Shown here: in pieces, positions 1 through 5,693 of the stretch
Numbering within the stretch: the first letter of the stretch is position 1
Layout of the letters: every line of letters starts with the position of its first letter
Origin: M55B144 sp964550615
GTDB lineage: Bacteria; Bipolaricaulota; Bipolaricaulia; UBA7950; UBA9294
Reading direction: 5' to 3'
Length of the DNA: 5,693 bases
Assembly (NCBI GenBank): GCA_964550615.1
Contig: CAZKAB010000063.1
Location: forward strand, 1 to 5,693
Made by a program: the position numbers and the translations under genes
Notes under the pieces: model-generated
What the model saw: the letters and a program-made list of their open reading frames with translations, nothing else
Database searches by the model: none
Told to the model about the DNA's origin: nothing

Positions 1-1201
1 TCTCCATCTCCCGCCGCGTCTTGTCGATTTCCGCAGCGAGGAGCTTCTCGTCCGGCAAGACCGTGAGGTACCTGCTGACGAGCATCTTATTCTCCAACCC
101 CTCAGTGGCGTATCGCGCCAACGACTTGCCCTTGCCCGCACAGAGAATCACGCCCACCGGCGGGTTCTCGCCCTCGTGAGACCAATGCTCCCGTGCATAG
201 TTGAGGTACACATTCATCTGACCGGCATCGGCATGAGAAAACTTACCCAGCTTCAGATCGATGAGCACCAGACACCTCAGGCATCGATGGAAGAATACCA
301 GATCCACCCGATACCACTCGTCATCGATGCGCAGCCGTCGCTGGCGGCCGACGAACGCAAAATCCCCTCCAAGTTCCAGCAGAAACGTTTCCAAGTGCCG
401 AATGAGTGCTTCTTCAAGATCGCTCTCGGAATACTCATCCTTGAGGCCGAGGAACTCCAACACCAGCGGGTCCTTGACCTCTTCTTCGACACCGACCATA
501 TCGCTCGATAGCTTCTCCTGCCCCGCTTCCAGCATCGCAACCTTGTTCTTCGATAACGCCGTACGTTCGTAGAACTGCGAGTCGATCTGCCGCTTAAGCT
601 GCCGCACAGACCAGCCGCCTCGTAGTGCTTCAGCGTGATAGAAGTGGACGGCTTCATCGGAGCGAAGGCGAATCAGCAAGACGTAGTGCGACCAAGGCAA
701 GGGAAAAGCTTCGGCCATACGCGCTACATCCAGGAGCCCACCTCGAGCACCCGAAATCCGCAACGCTGTCACGGATTTATCCGCAGTCGTGGCCTGAAGC
801 GGACCCCCCAATGATTCGCGCGACGCTGTCGCTCGTTTTCCAGCCCCCGCCTCATCGGGAGATTTGAGCGACACTGTCGCTCGTATCTTCTCGGGCGGAA
901 ACGTCAGGTAGAAATCTCTGAACCGTGCCAGATTATGCCTGGAGAAGCCTCTGCCGAAACGTGCGGTGAGCTGAGTCGAAAGACGTTTGAGAAGTTCACT
1001 CCCATACTGGGCTCTCTCGGCACCCCGTTGCTCGAACTCCACGATACGTCGGCCGATCTCCCAATATGTCGCAGTCATAATCGCGTTGACGGACCGGGTT
1101 GTCGTGTGCCTGGCTGCTTCAAGCAGCTCGCCGATACCGCCGACGAGATCACCATAACCTATTGCTTCTTTCGCCTCAATTTCGCTGTTCTTCCCGGTCA
1201 C
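1..1201 (-). CDS. YhcG/DUF1016 family PD-(D/E)XK nuclease-like protein, 3' end cut by window
   Basis: The frame is open from a GTG at 1201-1199 to the window edge, giving 400 codons with no stop, so the C-terminus is missing. Family members end soon after this point, so probably only a few residues are lost. An N-terminal DUF1016_N region holds ATYWEIGRRIVEFEQ (W47) and, further on, AFPLPWSHYVLL (W170) and GGWSVRQLKRQI. A C-terminal PDDEXK domain carries YRVDLVFF (D300) and VLIDLKLG (D315, K317), followed by GENPPVGVILC; D300, D315 and K317 fit the PD-(D/E)XK catalytic triad. Residues about 102-160 form a repeat-bearing insert. The GTG start is chosen because GTGA overlaps the hsdR stop (CCGTGA) and a G-rich GGGGTG lies 8 bases upstream. 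The family is known from type I restriction cassettes; its exact biochemical role is not settled, and nuclease activity is inferred from the motif. Family assignment is very secure. Confidence 0.93.
   Translation of the reverse strand, partial: MTGKNSEIEAKEAIGYGDLVGGIGELLEAARHTTTRSVNAIMTATYWEIGRRIVEFEQRGAERAQYGSELLKRLSTQLTARFGRGFSRHNLARFRDFYLTFPPEKIRATVSLKSPDEAGAGKRATASRESLGGPLQATTADKSVTALRISGARGGLLDVARMAEAFPLPWSHYVLLIRLRSDEAVHFYHAEALRGGWSVRQLKRQIDSQFYERTALSKNKVAMLEAGQEKLSSDMVGVEEEVKDPLVLEFLGLKDEYSESDLEEALIRHLETFLLELGGDFAFVGRQRRLRIDDEWYRVDLVFFHRCLRCLVLIDLKLGKFSHADAGQMNVYLNYAREHWSHEGENPPVGVILCAGKGKSLARYATEGLENKMLVSRYLTVLPDEKLLAAEIDKTRREME
753..884 (-). repeat. In-frame palindromic repeats inside the YhcG-like gene
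   Basis: Three related units start at 883, 835 and 775 and encode RATVSL, RATASR and SVTALR (residues 107, 123, 143), spaced 16 and 20 codons apart. The plus strand shows CTGTCGCTCGT exactly at 826-836 and 874-884. The first unit contains a perfect interrupted palindrome, GAGCGACA-C-TGTCGCTC (866-882); the second has GCGAC-GCT-GTCGC (820-832); the third is degenerate. They lie between the two halves of the DUF1016 N-terminal region. Confidence 0.7.
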
Positions 1202-4047
1202 GGGACCAACACCCCATTCAACTCATCCATCAATGACTTCAATTCCGTCCCGAACACCTCACGCGCCTTGCCCAAACCACCCTGCTCCACAAACGGCGTG
1301 TAGCCGAAATCGTCCAGATCGAACTCCAGACTCTGTGCCACATGATCGCACATCTTCTCCAACCACCAGCGCTGCTCGCGCGTGAACGACCGTCCGCCCA
1401 ACTCCTGCGTTGCGATCCAGTGCTCGAACCGAACCTGAACCTCTTCCGCGTACGGCACCAACTCGTCTGACTGATGAAGCGCGAAACGGACCAGATTCAC
1501 AATGTCCGTCAGCCGCCGTTGACTGCTCGCACCGCGCACCTTGTTCTGCTGAAGCATCTGATAGGCCGCCCAAAGCTTCTGCGGCGTCAACAGACGCGGT
1601 GGCGCCTTGATCGCCTCGTGCAATGCCTTGATGTCATCGTACGTCAATCGCTTGCCGTAGGGCTGCGCGTAGAAGAACTGCAGCGCCGCAATCTCTTCCT
1701 TGTGCGTCTCCAGGAACTCCTCGAACGACGCGACAATCGCCTTGGCCTTCTCCTTGCCATCCACAGACGGACCCGCCTCGATCAGCTCGTCCAGGCTGAT
1801 CTCGTCGATGATCTGCTCGTACGACCGCTTCGTCTCCACCAAGAGCTTGCGGAGCGCCGGATTCGTCGCCAGCGGCGCGACCGCCGCCTTCAGCAAGCTC
1901 TCCCGCGCCGCCTCGACCTGCTCCGGCGAAGGCTCGGCGTCGGCGGGCAATCCATTTGATTCGCGTGCGCACTCGATGTGAGCGTCCGGATTGAGGGCGC
2001 GAATGATGCCGTGATCGATCTCGGACAGGCGTTTTCCACCTGTCGCTTCGGTGATCCGATTGCGATCCGGCGCGGTGCATTGCTTGTCCAGTCGTGCCAA
2101 TCGGCTGGCGAGCGAACTCAGCATGTCGGGGTCGGTGCCGCCGTAGCCGACGTATTCGAGCAGCGCCTTGAATGAGACGCCTTTCTTCCGTTCGAGTGGT
2201 TGGGTATCGGCGAATTCGCCCTCGGTCACGCCAACGCAGTCGACGAGGACAAAGTGGGTCTTGGCGTCGGCATCCGGGGTCGCGGCCTTGAGGTCGTTGG
2301 GATCGATGACTCTCACCCCGCGGCCCTTCATCTGCTCGAAGTGGACGCGGCTCTTCACCGTGCGCATGAACATCACGATCTCGATCGGCTTGATGTCAGT
2401 TCCGGTTGCAATCATGTCCACGGTGACCGCGATGCGCGGGTTGAAGCTGTTGCGGAAGGCTTGGATGAGATCCTCGGGCTTCGCGCCGGTGGTCTTGTAG
2501 GTGATCTTCTGGCAGAAGTCGTTCCCCTTGCCGAATTCGTCGCGAATGATCTCGACGATGTCCTCGGCATGCGAATCGCCCTTGGCGAAGATCAGCGTCT
2601 TCGGCACGTCCTTCCGGCCGGGGAAGATCTCGGTGGTGACCTTGTCGCGGAAGGTGCGGATGATGGTGCGAATCTGGTCCTTGGCGACGACGGCGCGATC
2701 GAGGTCGGCGGTCCCATACTGGATGTCCTCGTCGGGGCGCTCCCAACGGACCTCGCGGGTGTCGCGATCACGCAGGCCGATCATGGGCGCATCTTCGGCT
2801 TCGATCGTGCTGCCACCTTCGGAGATCTTTGTGCGAATGCGATAGACCTCGAAGTCGACGTTGACGTTGTCGGCGACGGCCTCCTCGTGGCTGTACTCCA
2901 TCACCAGATTCTTGTTGAAGAACCCGAACGTGTGCTTGGCCGGCGTTGCGGTGAGGCCGATCAGGTAAGCATCGAAGTAGTCGAGCACCTGCCGCCAGAG
3001 CGAGTAGATCGAGCGATGGCATTCGTCGATGACGATGATGTCGAAGTACTCTGGCGGGATGGCCGGATTGTAGACGACGGGCAGCGGTTTCTTGGGCAAG
3101 GCGGCGTCTTCGGCGTAGAGGGACTCCTCCTCCAGCTCGGGATCGAACTCGGGCTCGCCCTTGAGCATCGAGTAGAGGCGCTGAATGGTCGAGATGACGA
3201 CCTTCGTCGAGGAGCCGATGGTGTTCGAGGTGAGGCGCTGCACGTTGTACAGCTCGGTGAACTTGCGGTGCGTGTCCGGCGTGCGGAAGTTGGCGAACTC
3301 GTCTTCTGCTTGCTTACCGAGATTGGAGCGGTCGACGAGAAAGAGCACGCGCCGTGCGCCGGCGTACTTGATCAGCCGATAGGCGGCGGTGATCGCCATT
3401 ATCGTCTTGCCCGATCCGGTGGCCATCTGGATGAGCGACCGAGGCCGATCGGCCTTCAGCGACTCCTCCAATCCTTGCACAGCCCGAATCTGATTGGCGT
3501 AGAGCGTACCCTCCTCGACAGGCGGCAGCGTCTGAATCCGCGAACGCAAGGAGGAAGGATAGCTCGGATTGGGGGCATATGGCCCGTCTGCGGGGTACCA
3601 GTCGTGCGTCCACAGCGGAAGCGTCTCGGCTTCGACCCATTCCCGCAGGGTCTCCGGACGATGGAACTGGAAGACCGTTCGCGAGCGCGGACGCGGATCG
3701 AGGTGGTTCCAGAAGATCGTTTCGGTGCCGCTGCTGACGTAGCGGAAGGGAAGCGGCGTGACGGGAGGCTTCAGATCGTAGGCGAGGTCGTGTGTGTACT
3801 TGTCGGCCTGAATCTCTACGCCGCGAAGCGTGTGGCCTTCGGGCTTGGCTTCCAGCGCGCCAACGGGCTTCCCATCGACGAAGATCATGTAGTCGGCATA
3901 CCCGTGATTGCCGGTGAGCGCGAATTCGCGAACCATGATGCCGCATCCGGCAGCAAGATTGACCTCGTCTCGCGACTGGACGATCCAGCCCGACTCGGCG
4001 AGCTTGGCGTCGATGATCTCGCGTGCGCGTTCCTCGGGCGTGGTCAT
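1198..4047 (-). CDS. hsdR: Type I restriction endonuclease subunit R (EcoEI-type HsdR)
   Basis: A 949-residue DNA translocase and nuclease, the motor and cutting subunit of a type I restriction-modification complex. With HsdM and HsdS it pumps unmethylated DNA and cleaves at a distance. The N-terminal nuclease shows E41, GYADY (D52) and GALEAK (E66, K68), the PD-(D/E)XK set. A Q-tip-like Q186 precedes the SF2 helicase: Walker A ATGSGKT 209-215, DECH 341-344, LTATP 365-369, ATGTDIKP 547-554 (motif V) and QMKGRGVR 572-579 (motif VI). Residues from about 710 form the C-terminal HsdR domain of the EcoEI group, including FTREQRWWLEKM and GGLGKAREVFG near the end. All motifs are intact, so the protein looks functional. 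The ATG at 4047 places the usual PEERAR start right at the N-terminus; its Shine-Dalgarno is weak (GGGA). It overlaps the YhcG gene by four bases. hsdM and hsdS are not in the window. Confidence 0.97.
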   Translation of the reverse strand: MTTPEERAREIIDAKLAESGWIVQSRDEVNLAAGCGIMVREFALTGNHGYADYMIFVDGKPVGALEAKPEGHTLRGVEIQADKYTHDLAYDLKPPVTPLPFRYVSSGTETIFWNHLDPRPRSRTVFQFHRPETLREWVEAETLPLWTHDWYPADGPYAPNPSYPSSLRSRIQTLPPVEEGTLYANQIRAVQGLEESLKADRPRSLIQMATGSGKTIMAITAAYRLIKYAGARRVLFLVDRSNLGKQAEDEFANFRTPDTHRKFTELYNVQRLTSNTIGSSTKVVISTIQRLYSMLKGEPEFDPELEEESLYAEDAALPKKPLPVVYNPAIPPEYFDIIVIDECHRSIYSLWRQVLDYFDAYLIGLTATPAKHTFGFFNKNLVMEYSHEEAVADNVNVDFEVYRIRTKISEGGSTIEAEDAPMIGLRDRDTREVRWERPDEDIQYGTADLDRAVVAKDQIRTIIRTFRDKVTTEIFPGRKDVPKTLIFAKGDSHAEDIVEIIRDEFGKGNDFCQKITYKTTGAKPEDLIQAFRNSFNPRIAVTVDMIATGTDIKPIEIVMFMRTVKSRVHFEQMKGRGVRVIDPNDLKAATPDADAKTHFVLVDCVGVTEGEFADTQPLERKKGVSFKALLEYVGYGGTDPDMLSSLASRLARLDKQCTAPDRNRITEATGGKRLSEIDHGIIRALNPDAHIECARESNGLPADAEPSPEQVEAARESLLKAAVAPLATNPALRKLLVETKRSYEQIIDEISLDELIEAGPSVDGKEKAKAIVASFEEFLETHKEEIAALQFFYAQPYGKRLTYDDIKALHEAIKAPPRLLTPQKLWAAYQMLQQNKVRGASSQRRLTDIVNLVRFALHQSDELVPYAEEVQVRFEHWIATQELGGRSFTREQRWWLEKMCDHVAQSLEFDLDDFGYTPFVEQGGLGKAREVFGTELKSLMDELNGVLVP

Positions 4048-4080
4048 CCAATCGATCCCGGGTTCTTCGGTACGCGACAG

Positions 4081-4109
4081 ATTGTAGAGAGCATCGTCGC
4101 GGCCATCAC
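4081..4109 (-). promoter_or_regulatory. Weak candidate sigma70 promoter for hsdR
   Basis: On the minus strand TACAAT (4086-4081) matches the -10 consensus at 5 of 6 positions. It lies 17 bases from GTGATG (4109-4104), which matches the -35 consensus at only 3 of 6. Initiation about 7 bases downstream would leave a leader of roughly 27 bases before the hsdR ATG. No terminator separates the Abi gene from hsdR, so readthrough from the Abi promoter is an alternative. Low confidence. Confidence 0.25.
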
Positions 4110-4218
4110 CATCATTGGCAACACCACAGCAGTTTTGTCATCTACGTAGCGCCTCTTGTTCCGTGGAATCCCAGCGGTGACACCATTCCTTCCTGTGAAG
4201 CTTCAAGTCCATGCTAGT

Positions 4219-5130
4219 CTACCCTTTGCACACCGGTTCCTGCCAGATCGGGCCGCTTTGCCAGGCATCCGGGAATCCCATGGCGACACGAGGGATGTCA
4301 GGATACTCCTGTAGCAGCGACTTTAGACGCCAAGCCCAATCATCTGCGAGTCCAAGCTTTCGTAGACAGTGTTGGCATATAGTCAAGACACAGAACAGTC
4401 GTCTGTTTTCTACCCGAGCCGGCTGGTGCCATTCAGGGTAGTCTTTCTGTCTCGGTATCAACGGTTTCACCCCGAGCTCACGGTTCCAGAGCCGGGCGTG
4501 GTGTGCACAGATGTTGCGGATCACGCTCATGGTCAGCAGCCAAGAATCAAACACCTTTGCAGGGACACCGAATGCTGAGGCAACGGCTTGCTTCACGCGG
4601 TTCGAAGATCCTCGGTAAAACGTAAGCAGCGTCCCGAAAGCCATGATCTCTACCGCCATCCAGACGGGAAGGTGCACGTGACGGTCGCCGTATTTCGTTC
4701 TAAAGTGCTTCACGAAGGCCTCTCTGCTGCGCTCCGTTTCCTCCGCCACGCGCTCTAGGAACTCAGTGTGCCTGCAAGGCGTCAACTTGGGAAGACTAGA
4801 TGGATCCATCGCGTAGGCGAAGGCCCCGTGCTCCATCGCATGGTGATGAGCAAGATTCGATCTGACTGCGACTTCTATCCTCTCGATCGCATCCATCACG
4901 AGTAGGCGGATTCGCCGATCGAATGTGTAACGGCTCCAAACCTCCCGAAATGAAGTGCCTGTTATGAAGCGATCATCTTGCTCGCGAAACGGGTACCAGT
5001 ACCCACTCAGGCGGTAGTAGCTGACAGTGGAAAGACAGCGCCGCACCTGAACCGCTGTCCCAATCATGCCGCGGCGTCGCAATAACGAAGCCTGTTGACC
5101 AACTGTCAAAGGAGGCTTTGTGTACTTCAT
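4219..5130 (-). CDS. Abi_2 / AbiD-AbiF-like HEPN abortive infection protein
   Basis: A 303-residue protein of the Abi_2 family, the usual family length. Motifs in order are SYYRLSGYWYPFR (37-49), a helix ERIEVAVRSNLAHHH (83-97), LPVWMAVEIMAFGTL (154-168) and SVIRNICAHHARLWNREL (202-219). The last contains the HEPN RX4H signature R205-H210, the catalytic motif of HEPN ribonucleases. A second RX4H spacing occurs at R90-H95. Members give phage resistance by abortive infection and are inferred to be RNases that dimerise; RNase activity of this one is inference. The ATG at 5130 is chosen over an in-frame ATG at 5220 because 5220 falls on the -10 element of the predicted promoter, upstream of the transcript start, while AGAGG lies six bases before 5130 and MKYTKPPLT is a typical family N-terminus. 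A structured RNA fills the leader. The gene is less GC-rich than hsdR, suggesting separate acquisition. Confidence 0.95.
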   Translation of the reverse strand: MKYTKPPLTVGQQASLLRRRGMIGTAVQVRRCLSTVSYYRLSGYWYPFREQDDRFITGTSFREVWSRYTFDRRIRLLVMDAIERIEVAVRSNLAHHHAMEHGAFAYAMDPSSLPKLTPCRHTEFLERVAEETERSREAFVKHFRTKYGDRHVHLPVWMAVEIMAFGTLLTFYRGSSNRVKQAVASAFGVPAKVFDSWLLTMSVIRNICAHHARLWNRELGVKPLIPRQKDYPEWHQPARVENRRLFCVLTICQHCLRKLGLADDWAWRLKSLLQEYPDIPRVAMGFPDAWQSGPIWQEPVCKG

Positions 5131-5204
5131 TGGGAGCCTCTGAGGCAAAGAAAAGACCCACCGAGAGATAGCATGTCTTGCGACAGAGGCCCGGTGGGTT
5201 TGCT
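5131..5204 (-). ncRNA. Structured leader RNA of the Abi gene (abiF-type RNA candidate)
   Basis: The predicted transcript begins near 5204 and folds at once. Stem 1 is ACCCACCG (5199-5192) with CGGTGGGT (5163-5156), eight perfect pairs, extendable by GCAA (5203-5200) with TTGC (5148-5145) across a seven-base bulge. Inside it, TGTC-GCAA-GACA (5185-5174) is a four-pair hairpin with a GNRA tetraloop. The loop segment GCCTCTG (5190-5184) is complementary to CAGAGGC (5142-5136), giving an H-type pseudoknot of 5 to 7 pairs that covers the Shine-Dalgarno. The single-base first loop (G5191) crossing a 5-7 bp second stem is normal pseudoknot geometry. These pairings are seen directly. From memory, a structured abiF RNA motif has been described beside Abi_2 genes and such RNAs act with the HEPN protein as toxin-antitoxin partners. 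Membership of that class is inferred from position and architecture. A simple cis regulator is the alternative. Confidence 0.65.
5137..5141 (-). promoter_or_regulatory. Shine-Dalgarno sequence of the Abi gene, within RNA structure
   Basis: AGAGG on the minus strand, six bases (CTCCCA) before the ATG at 5130. It fixes the start codon and at the same time is the 3' partner of two possible pairings, with GCCTCTG at 5190-5184 and with GCCT at 5146-5143, so it is likely to be occluded in the folded leader. Confidence 0.7.
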
Positions 5205-5210
5205 GACAAC

Positions 5211-5239
5211 AGCATACCATTGACGATGGTTGGTGTCAA
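5211..5239 (-). promoter_or_regulatory. Near-consensus sigma70 promoter for the leader RNA and Abi gene
   Basis: On the minus strand there is a perfect -35 TTGACA (5239-5234), a 17-base spacer, and -10 TATGCT (5216-5211) preceded by TGG, an extended -10. The predicted start is around A5204, only five bases before the main RNA stem, so nearly the whole transcript leader is structured. Consensus strength and spacing point to constitutive, strong transcription, as expected for an RNA that must be kept in excess over a toxin. Confidence 0.75.
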
Positions 5240-5499
5240 GTCGGCGCGGCAAAGCCCAACTAGCGCCGGATGAGCCTGCGCCTGCCAATACTGCATCCGA
5301 CGTGGAAGAGCCTAATCCAGCCACTGCGATGGTACTGCCCAAGATGCCTATGGATTCTGGACTTGCCATTGCCCTCCGATCGATCGACTTGAATGTATGC
5401 AGAGAGTTGCGCAAGCCCCACCACACGATCCAAGCCAATTGATGTGATTCTATCGCAATCGACGCTTTGAGCCAAGCGATTGGAACGAGGGGAGCGAGG
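5240..5499. other. Intergenic stretch without recognisable gene
   Basis: Several short overlapping open frames exist on both strands (70-100 codons), but none has recognisable motifs, a convincing ribosome site or biased third positions, and the longest minus-strand ones run into the Abi promoter and leader. A modest imperfect hairpin is visible at 5456-5482 (CAAT and CGCTT arms with AAGCG and ATTG around a six-base loop), with no following T run. I see nothing else to annotate. Confidence 0.5.
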
Positions 5500-5693
5500 A
5501 TACAGGATTAGGGATTAAGGGGTAAGGGGGTTCGTTGGGTTGGGAAAAGCAGTTCGAGGTCCGATGTTCGAGGTTCGAAGTTGAGAAACAGTCGGGGGTC
5601 GTCAGTCCGAAAAGACGGTTGACAGTCTCCAGTTGTCAGTCGGGAGTCACGACACCGGTAACGAGTGATGCGTAATCAGTGATGAGTGATGCG
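5500..5693. repeat. Patchwork of degenerate short direct repeats
   Basis: Four successive blocks each reiterate a different short word. They are GGATTAGGGATTAAGGGG-like (about 5505-5530), GTTCGAGGT with variants (5552-5585), CAGTC/GTCAGTC variants (about 5589-5650) and GAGTGATGCG, present exactly twice (5663-5672 and 5684-5693) with TAATCAGTGAT between. There is no coding potential. The block continues past the window edge. It resembles low-complexity intergenic tracts I recall from Planctomycetota genomes; the origin is unknown. Confidence 0.65.

Noticed and set aside
277..657. Minus-strand 126-codon frame with Ser/Arg-rich product
   Set aside because: It is out of frame with the intact YhcG-like gene, which covers the same bases with clear family motifs.
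753..884. CRISPR-like repeats
   Set aside because: The units are in frame inside a conserved gene, spaced 48 and 60 bases apart, degenerate and only three in number.
2200..4149. Plus-strand 649-codon open frame
   Set aside because: It is fully antisense to hsdR. It arises because the hsdR codons avoid stops on the other strand in GC-rich DNA, and its product is Asp/Leu/Gly/Arg-rich with no recognisable motifs.
4196..4205. Perfect 10-base palindrome TGAAGCTTCA just after the Abi stop, considered as terminator or operator
   Set aside because: The palindrome has no loop and no following T run, so it is not an intrinsic terminator. A single 10-mer palindrome is weak evidence for an operator.
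5131..5220. N-terminal extension of the Abi protein from the ATG at 5220
   Set aside because: That ATG overlaps the -10 element and lies upstream of the predicted transcript start. The extra 30 residues are Cys/Arg-rich with no family match and are instead the structured RNA leader.
5127..5475. Overlapping short frames on both strands right of the Abi gene
   Set aside because: They have no motif, no ribosome site and conflicting frames, and two of them run through the promoter and RNA leader.

Overview
The window is a compact minus-strand defence locus from a bacterium with moderately high G+C. Reading right to left it holds an intergenic region built of degenerate short repeats (about 5693-5500), an unremarkable spacer, and a promoter with a structured RNA leader (5239-5131). 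Then come an Abi_2/AbiD-AbiF-type HEPN protein (5130-4219), a type I restriction endonuclease subunit HsdR of the EcoEI type (4047-1198), and a YhcG/DUF1016 family PD-(D/E)XK protein (1201-1) cut by the left edge of the window. No gene is supported on the plus strand. The long plus-strand reading frames are shadows of hsdR.

hsdR and the YhcG gene overlap by four bases (GTGA), so they are one transcriptional and probably translationally coupled unit. hsdM and hsdS, which HsdR needs to act, are not in the window and would be expected beyond position 1 if the system is complete. YhcG-like genes are regularly found inside type I restriction cassettes. The Abi gene sits 171 bases upstream of hsdR on the same strand with no visible terminator between them. 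Its base composition is visibly less GC-rich than that of hsdR, so it looks like a separately acquired module.

The most interesting part is the Abi leader. A near-consensus sigma70 promoter (TTGACA, 17 bases, TATGCT with an extended -10) is predicted to start an RNA at about 5204. Almost immediately this RNA folds into an 8-bp stem enclosing a small GCAA-tetraloop hairpin, and a loop segment is complementary to the Abi Shine-Dalgarno region, giving a likely pseudoknot over the start site. This is the layout expected of the abiF-type structured RNAs that accompany Abi_2 HEPN proteins, which recent work has proposed as RNA-based toxin-antitoxin partners and relatives of the ancestors of Cas13. 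That link is recalled, not searched here.

Taxonomy is uncertain. The patchwork of GTTCGAGG, CAGTC and GAGTGATG-like words in the right-hand intergenic region resembles what I recall from Planctomycetota (Phycisphaerae-like) genomes, but this is a weak guess.
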